A stretch of 64,000 nt of DNA from Actinomycetota bacterium (GCA_003168255.1 PMSU01000098.1:42835-106834); one strand, 5' to 3'; positions 9,835 through 18,488 are shown, numbered from the stretch's first letter. Numbers and translations are program-made. The notes: generated from the letters alone by a model not told the origin.

Positions 9835-12378
9835 CTAACTTGCGGGCGGCTGAGGGACCGTGCCGCCCACGGCGGCCAGCGGCTGGGTGACCCGGACGCC
9901 TGAACCGTCTCGGCGGCCGTCCGCGGGTGGCAGGTCTACCGGGGTGCCGGCCCCGGTTGCGCCGAGCGCGGGCGCTGCACCGGCCCAGGCCAGGACGAGA
10001 GTGTCCTCACCGCGCAGGAAGCGCTGGCAGCGGACGCCGCCGGTAGCCCGCCCCTTGGCCGGATACTCGCTGTACGGGGTGACCTTGACAGTGCCGGCCG
10101 CCGTGCCGGGCAGGGCGCCTGCACTGCCTGCGACCGTCACGACCACGCCGCCGCCGTCCGCGTCGTCCGCGGCGGCGACGGCACCGAACCAGATGACCGA
10201 CGCGCGGGGTGAGAGGCGGACCCCGGCCATGCCGCCTGCCGAACGGCCCTGCGCGCGTACGGCAGCGGCGCCGAACCGCAGCAGCTGAGCGTCGCTGGTG
10301 ATAAACACCAGGTCCTGGTCCTCGCTGGTCAGCTGGACCGCGCCGATGACGCGGTCGTCGTCGCGGAGGGCGATCACCTCGAACTCGGCCTGGGTCTGGG
10401 GGTAGTCGGGGGTGACGCGTTTGACGACGCCGGACGCCGTGCCCAGGGCCAGGCCGGCCCCGATCGGCTCGACCGTCGCCAGCCCGACCACGACTTCCCC
10501 GGCCGACAGCGAGACGAACTCGCCCACCGGCGCTCCGCCGGCCAGGCCAGGGGAGTGGGCGCTCGGCGGCAGCGCGGGCAGCTCCAGCACGCCGAGCCTG
10601 ATCAGCCGGCCGGCCGAGGTCACCACCCCGATCGTGCCACGTACCGTGGCTGGGACGGCGGAGACGATGACGTCATGCGCGGAACGCGAGCCTGCGGCGC
10701 CGGCGTCGGCGCCTTCCCGTTCGGAATGGGTATCCGCGGAGCGGGCGACAAGCCCAGCCGAGGAGAGCAGTACTACGCACGGGTCATCGGCCACCTCAAG
10801 CGGCACCGCGGCGGTAATGGCCGCGCCGCCGCTTTCCAGCAGCACCGTCCGGCGCGGGGTGCCGAACTTCTCCGCGACGGCCGCGAGCTCGGTGGAGACG
10901 ACCTCGCGCATCCGCTGCTCAGACTCCAGGATCGCGGTCAGCTCGGCGATCTCCCGCTGGAGCACCTCCCGCTCGCTGTCCAGCTCGAGCCGGTCATACT
11001 TGGTGAGCCTGCGCAGCGGGGTATCCAGGATGTACTGGGCCTGCACGGAGGACAGGTCGAAGACCGACATCAGCCGTGCCTTGGCGGCGGCGGTGTCGTC
11101 GCTCGACCTGATCACGGCGATGACCTCGTCGATGTTGAGCAGCGCGATGACCAGGCCGTCGACCAGGTGCAGGCGTTCCTCGCGGACGCGCCGCCGGTAC
11201 TCCGACCGGCGGCGTATCACCTCGATGCGATGCGCTACATAGATTTCGAGCAGCTCCCGCAGCCCGAGCACCCGCGGCTGCCCGTCCACGAGCGCCACGT
11301 TGTTGATGCCGAACGTCTCCTCCATCGGCGTCAGCCGGTACAGCTCGGCGAGCACGGCCTCGGGGTGGAAGCCGCTGCGGATCTCGATGACCAGGTGCAG
11401 GCCGCGATGCCGATCGGTCAGGTCCTTGAGGTCGCTGATGCCGGCCAGTTTCTTGGCCTGTATCAGGTCTTTGATCCGGGTGATGACCTTCTCCGGGCCG
11501 ATCGCATAGGGCAGCTCGGTGACCACGATCCCGGTGCGCCGTGGGGTAATCTGCTCTACCCGCGCGGTGGCCCTGATCCGGAACGTGCCGCGGCCGCAGC
11601 GGTACGCCTCCCTGATCCCGTCCAGGCCGACGATTTTCCCGCCGGTCGGCAAGTCGGGTCCCGGTACGAAGCGCATCAACTCGTCGAGGCTGGCGTCGGG
11701 GTTCGCGATGAGGTGCCGGGCCGCGCCGATCACCTCGCCGAGATTGTGCGGCGCCATGTTCGTGGCCATCCCGACGGCGATCCCCGCGGCGCCGTTGACC
11801 AGCAGGTTTGGCAGTCCGGCGGGGAGCACATCTGGCTGTGTCTCCGTGCCGTCGTAGTTTGGGATGAAATCGACGGTGTCCTCGTTGATGGACGCCACCA
11901 TCTCCATGGCGGCAGCGGCCAGCCGTGCCTCGGTGTACCGCATGGCGGCGGCCGAGTCGTCGCCGCCCAGCGAGCCGAAGTTGCCGTGCCCGTCCACCAG
12001 CGGCAGCCGCATCGCGAACGGCTGGGCCATCCGGACGAGCGCGTCGTAGATCGCGGTGTCGCTGTGCGGATGCAGCCGCCCCATCACCTCGCCGACGACG
12101 CGGGCGCACTTGACATGACCGCGGTCGGGCCGCAGCCCCATCGCGTTCATCTGAAACAGAATCCGGCGCTGGACCGGCTTCAGCCCGTCCCTGGCGTCCG
12201 GCAGCGCGCGCTGGTATATGACCGAGTAGGCATATTCGAGGTAGCTGGCCCGCATCTCCTCGGCGACATCGATGTCGACGATGTTCTCCTCGAAGTCGTC
12301 CGGGGGCCCGGGGGGGCGGCCGGCCGAGCCGGCTCCTGGACGCGAGGCTGCCTGGCGAGTCGTGTTGCGTCGGGTCAT
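9835..12378 (-). CDS. parC: DNA topoisomerase IV subunit A (GyrA/ParC family)
   Basis: DNA cleavage and religation subunit of 847 aa. The winged-helix core carries the catalytic tyrosine in AAAMRYTEARL (Tyr148), preceded by VDGHGNFGS. A coiled-coil and tower region follows, then a C-terminal beta-pinwheel domain (about 530-820). The gyrase-specific GyrA box (QRRGGRG-like) is not seen at the start of the C-terminal domain, which favours topoisomerase IV over gyrase. The helix forming the quinolone pocket reads HPHSDTAIYD, with Ser106 where Gly is usual. Starts at ATG 12378. Confidence 0.93.
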   Translation of the reverse strand: MTRRNTTRQAASRPGAGSAGRPPGPPDDFEENIVDIDVAEEMRASYLEYAYSVIYQRALPDARDGLKPVQRRILFQMNAMGLRPDRGHVKCARVVGEVMGRLHPHSDTAIYDALVRMAQPFAMRLPLVDGHGNFGSLGGDDSAAAMRYTEARLAAAAMEMVASINEDTVDFIPNYDGTETQPDVLPAGLPNLLVNGAAGIAVGMATNMAPHNLGEVIGAARHLIANPDASLDELMRFVPGPDLPTGGKIVGLDGIREAYRCGRGTFRIRATARVEQITPRRTGIVVTELPYAIGPEKVITRIKDLIQAKKLAGISDLKDLTDRHRGLHLVIEIRSGFHPEAVLAELYRLTPMEETFGINNVALVDGQPRVLGLRELLEIYVAHRIEVIRRRSEYRRRVREERLHLVDGLVIALLNIDEVIAVIRSSDDTAAAKARLMSVFDLSSVQAQYILDTPLRRLTKYDRLELDSEREVLQREIAELTAILESEQRMREVVSTELAAVAEKFGTPRRTVLLESGGAAITAAVPLEVADDPCVVLLSSAGLVARSADTHSEREGADAGAAGSRSAHDVIVSAVPATVRGTIGVVTSAGRLIRLGVLELPALPPSAHSPGLAGGAPVGEFVSLSAGEVVVGLATVEPIGAGLALGTASGVVKRVTPDYPQTQAEFEVIALRDDDRVIGAVQLTSEDQDLVFITSDAQLLRFGAAAVRAQGRSAGGMAGVRLSPRASVIWFGAVAAADDADGGGVVVTVAGSAGALPGTAAGTVKVTPYSEYPAKGRATGGVRCQRFLRGEDTLVLAWAGAAPALGATGAGTPVDLPPADGRRDGSGVRVTQPLAAVGGTVPQPPAS

Positions 12379-12863
12379 GACGGCTATTCTCCCGCCGCCA
12401 GACCGGATTCAAGCGCAGCGGCCCCGGCGTGCCTGTCGCCTTACCCAGCCGGCCGGGCTCTCCGCCACCCTGGATGCCATCAGGCCCGCGCTCCGTGCCC
12501 GCAGTGATGACCTCAGAGGCCTCGTCAGCCACACCAAGCGCCTCCGTCACGCCATGGACGAGACTCTGCCACTCCACGCATGCCATACAGCTTGATCGAT
12601 GTGGCAGAGCCCCCCACCGGTGGTAGGTAACGCCACATCGATCTTCGGCGGCGCTACGGAAAACGTGGCTCACGGGGTCGGTGGTGCCGGTGTGACGAGA
12701 GTAATCCGGTCGGCAGGGTCCGGAGGCACCGCACGATCGTCCGGGATCAGGAATCGACGGTTCATGCCACGACGTGTCCCAGAGGGGGGTAGATCCACAT
12801 TGATCTTGCAGGCAGCCGGCGCAGGGCGGCCGATGCGCCAGGCTCGCGCTGGGACGGAGCGGC
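12379..12863. other. 485-bp intergenic region holding a palindromic repeat
   Basis: No convincing gene. It contains one full copy of the interspersed palindromic repeat (12594-12643) and an extra half-copy CTCTGCCAC at 12564-12572 that can pair with GTGGCAGAG at 12601-12609. Short track ORFs here are translations of the repeat. Confidence 0.6.
12594..12643. repeat. Interspersed palindromic repeat, copy 1
   Basis: A 50-bp imperfect palindrome with perfect 12-bp outer arms GATCGATGTGGC / GCCACATCGATC and a perfect core CCACCGGTGG (12614-12623). Related copies lie at 49531-49572 and 49785-49832. Confidence 0.8.
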
Positions 12864-13652
12864 TCAGCTTACGGAGAAGCCGCCGTCGACGAAGATGACC
12901 TGCCCAGTCACGTAGTCGCTCGCCTGGCTGGCCAGGAATACTGCGACGCCCTCGAAGTCGGCAGCCTCGCCGTTGCGCCCCGTCATTGTCCTGGCCGCAA
13001 GCGCCGCCGACCTGACTGGGTCCGACGCAACTGGGGCCGTGAGTGGCGTGGCCACGAAGCCGGGCGAGATCGCGTTGCAGCACACGCCCCGCCCCGCCCA
13101 CGCCTCGGACTGCGACCGGGTAAGAGCGGTGAGGCCGCCCTTGGACGCACCGTAGGCTCCGCTGTTGCCGAACGCGCGCACCGCCTGCTGCGAGGCGACG
13201 TTGATGATCCGCCCCCAGCCCCGCCGCGCCATCTGCGGCCCGAACCGCTGGCCTAGCACGAACGGCGCGGTGAGGTTGACCGCGATGGTCTGGTCCCAGT
13301 CCGCCATCGTCAGCGCGTCCATCGGCGGCCGCAGGTTGATCCCGGCCGAGTTGACCAGGATGTCAGGCTCGCCGAATTCCCCCGCCGCCGCCTCCGCAGC
13401 CCGCTCGAGCGCTCCGCGGTCACCGACGTCCGCGCTCACCGCGACCGCCGAGCGGCCCGCCGCCCGCAACTCGCGCACCGTCTCTTCCAACTGGCGCTCA
13501 CCTCGGGCCACCAGCACCACCCGAGCGCCCGCATGAGCCAGCGCCCCGGCGATCGCCCGGCCGATGCCGGAGCTGCCGCCGGTCACGATGGCGACCCGCC
13601 CGTCCAATGAGAACAGCCGGTCCAGATAGCCGGTCACATGCCCACCGGGCAC
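12864..13652 (-). CDS. SDR family NAD(P)-dependent oxidoreductase (FabG-like)
   Basis: Classical short-chain dehydrogenase/reductase of 262 aa. Cofactor motif TGGSSGIGRAIA lies near residue 20, followed by NSAG, a catalytic serine region (INVASQQAV), the active-site YGASK motif and ISPGFVATPL. The C-terminus VTGQVIFVDGGFSVS is typical of 3-oxoacyl-ACP reductase and gluconate or alcohol dehydrogenase relatives; the substrate cannot be assigned. Start is GTG 13652; a downstream GTG six codons in is possible. The PfkB sugar kinase gene upstream on the same strand is separated by a tandem repeat, so the two may form a sugar or polyol unit. Confidence 0.88.
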   Translation of the reverse strand: MPGGHVTGYLDRLFSLDGRVAIVTGGSSGIGRAIAGALAHAGARVVLVARGERQLEETVRELRAAGRSAVAVSADVGDRGALERAAEAAAGEFGEPDILVNSAGINLRPPMDALTMADWDQTIAVNLTAPFVLGQRFGPQMARRGWGRIINVASQQAVRAFGNSGAYGASKGGLTALTRSQSEAWAGRGVCCNAISPGFVATPLTAPVASDPVRSAALAARTMTGRNGEAADFEGVAVFLASQASDYVTGQVIFVDGGFSVS

Positions 13653-13711
13653 ATCAGGCTCATCCGCGGGGGCCGGGCACGCGAGTGAGCCGTGCGCGGG
13701 GAGCCGAGCCC

Positions 13712-13786
13712 GGGGGAGCCGCGTGCGGGGGAGCCGCGTGCGGGGGAGCCGCGTGCGGGGGAGCCGCGTGCGGGGGAGCCGCGTGC
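13712..13786. repeat. 15-bp tandem repeat, 5 copies
   Basis: Five perfect copies of GGGGGAGCCGCGTGC followed by a degenerate sixth. They lie between the SDR and PfkB kinase genes. Confidence 0.9.
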
Positions 13787-13804
13787 GGGGGAGTCACGCG
13801 CATG

Positions 13805-14698
13805 TCAGAGCGCGGGACGCGCGCCGAGCATGGCTAGCGCCTGCGCGGCCAGCCTGCATCCGCTCGTGAGCGCCTCGCCAGGCGGTTTCTTGTTCAGCCA
13901 GGGTGGCAGGAAGCCCGCGCAGAACGCGTCCCCGGCCCCGGTCCTGTCCACGATCCGCTCAACCGGCTGGGCCGGCGCCCGCACCGGATCCTGGCGGCCG
14001 TTGGAGTAGAACAGCGCGCCGTCAGCGCCCAGCTTCATGACCACCTGCGGGTACCAGGCGTTCAGCACGCGCGCGGCCTGCTCGGGATCATCACGCCCGG
14101 TCAGCACGGTTGCCTCGGCTGCGTTCACGAAAAGCAGGGAGGCGCCGTTGCTCATCTGGAGGAAGGGCTCGGCGCCGGCGCGCTCCACCGGCGCCGCGGA
14201 TGCCGCGTCCACCGATACCGTCATGCCCGCCCGAGAGGCGAGCTGGCACGCCGCCAGCGCGGCCGGCCTGGAGCCCTCATTCACCAGCGTGTACCCCGAC
14301 ACGTGCAGGTGGCTGCCGGGGTTGAAGAGGTCCTTGGGCAGGTCGTCGGGTGACAGTGCGGCGTTCGCGCCCGGATCAGACATCATCGTCCCGTCACCCT
14401 TGTGCGTGACCATGACGACGCAGGTTCCCGTCGGCCGTTCCGGATCCATCACGAGGCGGGCATCGACCCCATATCCCATGAGCTCCATGTCCCTGTTCCG
14501 GCCCGCGATGTCCGAGCCGCGGCGGCCGACGAAGGCAACTTCGGCGCCGTCAACGGCCAGCCACGCGGCGACATTGGCCCCCGCGCCTCCGCCGTGCATG
14601 CTTACGGAAGCGGGAGTGTCGCTTCCCCGAGCAAGGGGGAGCGCTGCATGCGCGACCGTGTCTGTCATGAGGTCCCCAATGACCACAATGCGCGTCAT
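13805..14698 (-). CDS. PfkB family carbohydrate kinase
   Basis: Ribokinase-fold sugar kinase of 297 aa. It begins MTRIVVIGDLMTDTV. The substrate-binding glycine segment HGGGAGANVAAWLA lies at about 34-48, and the C-terminal signature DRTGAGDAFCAGF contains the catalytic Asp. Several intact family motifs support a functional kinase, but the phosphate acceptor cannot be inferred. It shares orientation with the SDR downstream, with a tandem repeat in the 150-bp gap. Confidence 0.88.
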   Translation of the reverse strand: MTRIVVIGDLMTDTVAHAALPLARGSDTPASVSMHGGGAGANVAAWLAVDGAEVAFVGRRGSDIAGRNRDMELMGYGVDARLVMDPERPTGTCVVMVTHKGDGTMMSDPGANAALSPDDLPKDLFNPGSHLHVSGYTLVNEGSRPAALAACQLASRAGMTVSVDAASAAPVERAGAEPFLQMSNGASLLFVNAAEATVLTGRDDPEQAARVLNAWYPQVVMKLGADGALFYSNGRQDPVRAPAQPVERIVDRTGAGDAFCAGFLPPWLNKKPPGEALTSGCRLAAQALAMLGARPAL

Positions 14699-15096
14699 GT
14701 CGTCATCACCCCATCCCAGACCGGTACGGTGACCCTTTCCCCTGGCGAATGGCAGCGGTGGATAAAAACCTAACAGCTCAGCGACCCGTTCCGCTGCCTT
14801 CCCAGCGCGAATCTGCTAATACCACGGCAGCGCGGCCCTAAACGGCAAGCCTTGCCACCCGGCCTGCCGCGACGAGGACCGTCTCAACCCGATTCGGCGG
14901 CGAGCTGTTGGCTAAGGCTACCCAACCGGTCGGGAACAGCCGTCCCGTGCCCGTGGCCGGGACTACGTTGAGCCCGTCTTGTCGCCGCCCGCGACGAGGT
15001 GGGTCTGGCAGTCCTGCCAGGCGGCAAGCAGGTCATCGATCCGGCGCTGTCAGGCGGCCATCGGCGCACCGGACCATGACCCGCCCGACCCGCGCG
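14699..15096. other. 398-bp intergenic region without recognised gene
   Basis: Gap between the PfkB kinase start and the MarR regulator stop. Short overlapping ORFs occur in several frames, none with a ribosome site or family motif. A minus-strand stretch reading RIDDLLAAWQDCQTHLVAGGDKTGS could be a decayed gene fragment but was not identified. Confidence 0.4.
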
Positions 15097-15564
15097 CTAC
15101 CCGTCCTGGATGTTGCCGAGGTGCGACACCACGGTCTCGGCGAGATCGCCGAGCGCCCGGATCTGCTCGCCGGACAGCCGGTCGATGAAGTGCCTGCGAA
15201 CCGACTCGAGGTGCGGCGGTGCCGCGGCCCTGATCGCTTGCCAGCCCGTTTCGGTGAGGGTGAGGACGGCGCCTCGCCCGTCTGACGGGCATTCCCGCCG
15301 GGCGACGAGCCCGCGCTGCTCCATCCGGGTGATGTGGTGCGACAGCCGGCTCTTCGACCAGAGCATGTGCGCCGCGAGATCGCCAAGCCTGAGCACGTGC
15401 CCGTCCGACTCGGACAGGCTGGAAAGCACGTCGTAGTCGGCGTCCGAGAGTCCGGAGTCTTTCGCCAGGTCGCGGGTGATCTGTAGGTCGAGCAGGGCGC
15501 GCATCCGGCGGTATCCGAGCCAGGCGCGAGCCTCCGCTTGGTTGAGCCACCGGGGTTCGGGCAT
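15097..15564 (-). CDS. MarR family transcriptional regulator
   Basis: A 155-aa winged-helix repressor. The recognition region LGDLAAHMLWSKSRLSHHITRMEQRGLV and the wing ECPSDGRGAVLTLTETG are typical MarR features, flanked by dimerisation helices. It diverges from the membrane protein-LLM oxidoreductase operon across a short region with two similar TTGACxxGTC inverted repeats, so it likely represses both directions and responds to a small, probably aromatic, ligand. Starts at ATG 15564. Confidence 0.92.
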   Translation of the reverse strand: MPEPRWLNQAEARAWLGYRRMRALLDLQITRDLAKDSGLSDADYDVLSSLSESDGHVLRLGDLAAHMLWSKSRLSHHITRMEQRGLVARRECPSDGRGAVLTLTETGWQAIRAAAPPHLESVRRHFIDRLSGEQIRALGDLAETVVSHLGNIQDG

Positions 15565-15581
15565 GACACCAGGTTAGCAGG

Positions 15582-15599
15582 TAGTTGACACGTCTACTA
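15582..15599. promoter_or_regulatory. MarR operator candidate 1
   Basis: TAGTTGACACGTCTACTA is an imperfect 18-bp palindrome just upstream of the marR start, sharing the TTGACxxGTC core with the second site 32 bp away. Confidence 0.6.
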
Positions 15600-15616
15600 A
15601 ATCGACGTACTGTCAG

Positions 15617-15646
15617 TTGACATGTCAAAAACTTGCAAAGTAATTC
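15617..15646 (+). promoter_or_regulatory. Promoter with overlapping MarR operator 2
   Basis: TTGACA (15617-15622) and TAATTC (15641-15646) are 18 bp apart. The -35 is embedded in the perfect 12-bp palindrome TTGACATGTCAA (15617-15628), so repressor binding would occlude RNA polymerase. The start of transcription would fall near 15651-15653. Confidence 0.65.
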
Positions 15647-15650
15647 AGCG

Positions 15651-16451
15651 GTGAGCCGGGTAGCGGCTGAGCCCGCGGCGGCAACTGGCCGGGCAGCTCC
15701 GGCGGTCCGGGCAGCTCCGGCGGTCCGGGCAGCTCCGGCGGTCCGGGCAGCGGCCGAGCGTGCAGCGGTGGCTCATTGGGCGACGCCGGTCGCGGGCCGG
15801 GCGATTCAGGCAACGGGCCGGGCTGCTCCGGATGCGCGGCCGCGGCCGCGGCTCGCCCGGCCAGTGGTCCGCCGCCTGGTCAGCCTCTACGCCGGGCTTG
15901 TCCTGTTCGGCCTGAGCGTGGCGCTGATGATCTCCGCCAGGCTCGGCCTCGATCCGTGGGACGTGTTCCACCAGGGCCTGGCCAGGCGGACCGGGCTGCC
16001 TTTCGGCTGGATCGTGAACGGTGTCGGCGTGGGAGTCCTGCTGCTCTGGATTCCGCTCAGGCAGCGCCCGGGGTTCGGCACCGTCAGCAACGTCATCGTC
16101 GTCGGGCTGGTGGTCGATGCGGCGCTCCCGCTGCTGCCGCAGCCGAGGGCGATGGCCGTCCGCATTGCCTACCTGACCGCCGGCATCCTCGCCAACGGCG
16201 TCGCGACCGGCCTGTACATCGGCGCCGGGCTCGGCCCGGGCCCGCGGGACGGGCTGATGACCGGCCTGGCAAAGCGGGGCTGGCCCATCCGCCGGGTGCG
16301 TACGTCGATCGAGCTTGCCGTGCTCGCGGCCGGCTGGCTGCTTGGCGGCACGGTCGGCATCGGGACTCTGCTCTACGCCATCAGCATCGGCCCCCTCGCC
16401 CACGTGCTCATCCCGAAACTAACCATCGCGAACCAAGAGGATCACACATGA
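15651..16451 (+). CDS. YczE/YyaS-like multi-pass membrane protein
   Basis: Integral membrane protein. From about residue 75 it matches the YczE family: RRLVSLYAGLVLFGLSVALM, GLDPWDVFHQG, then four to five hydrophobic helices and GAGLGPGPRDGLMTGL. The first ~70 residues are low-complexity Ala/Arg/Pro, partly encoded by an 18-bp tandem repeat, and may not all be translated. The track start TTG 15633 lies inside the promoter; GTG 15651 coincides with the predicted transcription start (leaderless), while GTG 15768 or 15864 remain possible. ATGA overlap couples it to the LLM oxidoreductase gene. Confidence 0.8.
   Translation: MSRVAAEPAAATGRAAPAVRAAPAVRAAPAVRAAAERAAVAHWATPVAGRAIQATGRAAPDARPRPRLARPVVRRLVSLYAGLVLFGLSVALMISARLGLDPWDVFHQGLARRTGLPFGWIVNGVGVGVLLLWIPLRQRPGFGTVSNVIVVGLVVDAALPLLPQPRAMAVRIAYLTAGILANGVATGLYIGAGLGPGPRDGLMTGLAKRGWPIRRVRTSIELAVLAAGWLLGGTVGIGTLLYAISIGPLAHVLIPKLTIANQEDHT
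15689..15742. repeat. 18-bp tandem repeat, 3 copies
   Basis: Three copies of CCGGGCAGCTCCGGCGGT plus a partial fourth, in frame at the 5' end of the YczE-like gene and read as repeated AAPAVR. Confidence 0.85.
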
Positions 16452-17320
16452 CTAGCGTGCAATTCGGGCTGAACGTGCCCGCATCGGCTGCCCCGGGCAC
16501 CGACCCCGTCGCCCTGGCTCGCAGGGCCGAAGATCTCGGCTTCGACTTCATCTCGACCGCCGACCACCCGTGCGGGGACCAGCCCACATATGAGACCTGG
16601 ACCATGCTGTCCTGGATCGCCGCGAGCACCTCGCGGATCCGGGTGGCGACCCGTGTACTGGGCGTGCCGTACCGGCACCCGCCGATGGTGGCCAAGATGG
16701 CGGAGACGCTGGACCGGCTGTCCGGCGGCCGGCTCATCCTCGGCCTCGGCGGTGGCTACTCGGACGCCGAATTCCGCGCGTTCGGGATGGGCGTCCCGTC
16801 ACCGCGGGACAAGGTGGACGGCCTGGCCGAGGCGATCACCATCATCCGCGGCCTGTGGTCGCAGCCCGGGTTCACCTTCGAGGGCAGGCGTTACCAGACG
16901 GTCGAGGCCGACCTCGAGCCCAAGCCTGGCCACAGCATCCCTGTCTGGCTTGGCACGTTCGGCGATCGGGCACTTGCCGTAACCGGCCGCCTGGCCGATG
17001 GCTGGATTCCCTCGCTCGGCTATGCCTCGCTAGAGCAATTGGCAGTCATGCGGGAGCGGGTGCTCGCCGCCGCCAGGGAGGCCGGCCGCGACACCAGCCA
17101 GTTCACCTGTGCTCTCAACCTGGAGGTCCAGGTGGACGAGCAGGCAACGGCCGGCCCTTCCGTGCTGGCCGGCCCGCCAGGCGCCGTTGCCGAGCAGCTG
17201 ATTGGCCTCGTCGCGGCGGGCTTCACCGCGCTGAATTTCATAGTCGCGGCCCGTTCCGCCGATGAGCAAGCCGAACGGCTGGCGCGGGAGGTACTGCCCG
17301 AGGTAGCCGCGGCCGCCTGA
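16448..17320 (+). CDS. LLM class F420-dependent oxidoreductase
   Basis: Luciferase-like TIM-barrel oxidoreductase of 290 aa. Characteristic segments are SVQFGLNVPASAAPG at the N-terminus, RAEDLGFDFISTADHP, LSGGRLILGLGGGYSDAEFRAFG, and IPVWLGTFGDRALAVTGRLADGWIPS. This pattern fits the F420-dependent LLM subfamily of actinobacteria rather than FMN monooxygenases, though the cofactor is inferred. ATG 16448 overlaps the upstream stop as ATGA and follows AGAGG. The track ORF opening at 15776 is only an upstream open frame. MarR control suggests a role in xenobiotic or redox stress. Confidence 0.88.
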   Translation: MTSVQFGLNVPASAAPGTDPVALARRAEDLGFDFISTADHPCGDQPTYETWTMLSWIAASTSRIRVATRVLGVPYRHPPMVAKMAETLDRLSGGRLILGLGGGYSDAEFRAFGMGVPSPRDKVDGLAEAITIIRGLWSQPGFTFEGRRYQTVEADLEPKPGHSIPVWLGTFGDRALAVTGRLADGWIPSLGYASLEQLAVMRERVLAAAREAGRDTSQFTCALNLEVQVDEQATAGPSVLAGPPGAVAEQLIGLVAAGFTALNFIVAARSADEQAERLAREVLPEVAAAA

Positions 17321-17365
17321 GGCGGGTACCAGGCGGGGGCGGCGGCTGGAGTATGTTGATCGGTC

Positions 17366-17596
17366 ATGGTCTGGACCTGGCAGCTTGAGAAGGCAGACGG
17401 AACAGTGCTCACCGCCCGCGGCCTGCCGGCCGAAACCTTCCCCAGCCAGTCAGACGCGGAGAGCTGGATCGGCGAGAACTGGCGGAGCCTGCTGGAGGCC
17501 GGCGTCGATCAGGTGACGCTGCTCGAGGACGGGCGCAAAGAATACGGTCCGATGAGCCTGCACCCCGCCGAGGCGGACCCGACCGACTCCGCCTAG
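17366..17596 (+). CDS. Conserved small actinobacterial protein
   Basis: A 76-aa protein beginning MVWTWQLEKADGTVL, with core FPSQSDAESWIGENWRSLLEAGVDQVTLLEDGRKEYGPMSL. This motif set recurs in small uncharacterised actinobacterial proteins; no function is known to me. The stop codon TAG is part of the first unit of the 19-bp repeat cluster that follows, so the repeat array begins exactly at the gene end. Confidence 0.75.
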   Translation: MVWTWQLEKADGTVLTARGLPAETFPSQSDAESWIGENWRSLLEAGVDQVTLLEDGRKEYGPMSLHPAEADPTDSA

Positions 17597-17706
17597 CCTT
17601 CTACTGGCCGGCTAGCCCTGTACTGGCCGGCTAGTCCTGTACTGGCCGGCTAGCCCTGTACTGGCCGGCTAGCCCTGTACTGGCCGCCTAGTCCTGTACT
17701 GGTCGC
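17593..17706. repeat. 19-bp tandem repeat cluster A, 6 units
   Basis: Six consecutive 19-bp units of consensus CTAGCCCTGTACTGGCCGG with 1-3 changes each. Every unit starts with CTAG. The same unit appears in clusters at 18489 and 20658. Confidence 0.95.
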
Positions 17707-17710
17707 CTAG

Positions 17711-18488
17711 TGAGCTGGTCCTGAGTTCCTGGATTGCGACGTGGATCGTGGCGTGCGATGAATTCCGGCTGCCGACGACGTCTGTGTTATGCCGACCAAG
17801 ATGAGCGTGCGAATCACAAAGAGGTGCCAGCTATGACGCAGCCCGCTACGAGCAACGAGTCCACGGACCTCATGAACTACCTGACCGGGCAGCGCGAGCA
17901 CGTGCTGGGCATCCTGGAGAACCTGCCCGAGGAGGCGATGCGCCGCCCCGTGCTGCCGACCGGCTGGACCTGCGCCGGGCTGGTCCAGCACCTGGCCCTG
18001 GACGTCGAGCGGTTCTGGTTCCGCCAGGTCATGACCGGTGAGCAGGTCGGGCCGGACGAGTTCGGCGACGACGGCTGGCAGGTGCGGCCCGAGGTGTCGG
18101 CCACGGCCGTGCTGGACCTGTACCGGCGTGAGATAGAGCTGGCCGACAAGATCATCACCGCCGCTTCGCTGGAAACCCCGCCCGCCTGGTGGCCGGAGTT
18201 CTTCCCGCCCAGCTTCCACTTGGACAACCTGCGGCAGGTCCTGCTGCACGTGATCGCCGAGACGGCCTGCCACGCCGGCCACCTGGACGCCGCCCGTGAA
18301 CTCATCGACGGCCAGACCTGGCTCATCCTCACCTGACACAACGGGCCAGCCCGACGGCCCCCGTGGCAGCAACAGCCCGCGCCCAAGATTGGGACAACAC
18401 GCGCATCCGCCAGCCAGGCAACGGACCAAGCTCACGCCTGGGACTCAAGACGACTCACGTGGTAACCAAGGAACTCAGGACCAGCTCA
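17711..18488. mobile_element. Putative non-autonomous element carrying a DinB gene
   Basis: The 778-bp segment is bounded by perfect 20-bp inverted repeats TGAGCTGGTCCTGAGTTCCT (17711-17730) and its complement (18469-18488), with weaker similarity extending further inward. CTAG lies directly outside both ends, as a 4-bp target duplication would. Outside are 19-bp repeat units in the same orientation on both sides, so the segment looks inserted into the array. It encodes no transposase, only a DinB-family gene. Confidence 0.65.
17833..18336 (+). CDS. DinB/DUF664 family protein
   Basis: A 167-aa four-helix-bundle protein of the DinB/YfiT superfamily. The metal-site histidines appear in VQHLALDVERFWFRQVM and HVIAETACHAGHLDAARELIDG, the latter being the DUF664 signature. 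Relatives include thiol-dependent S-transferases and uncharacterised proteins; no specific activity can be assigned. ATG 17833 follows GAGGT by 7 nt and discards a spurious 33-residue extension of the track ORF. It is the only gene inside the inverted-repeat element at 17711-18488. Confidence 0.88.
   Translation: MTQPATSNESTDLMNYLTGQREHVLGILENLPEEAMRRPVLPTGWTCAGLVQHLALDVERFWFRQVMTGEQVGPDEFGDDGWQVRPEVSATAVLDLYRREIELADKIITAASLETPPAWWPEFFPPSFHLDNLRQVLLHVIAETACHAGHLDAARELIDGQTWLILT

Noticed and set aside
10555-12507. 650-aa plus-strand ORF and the 559-aa minus-strand ORF at 10994-12673
   Set aside because: Both lie over the topoisomerase IV A gene, whose catalytic motifs fix the true frame.
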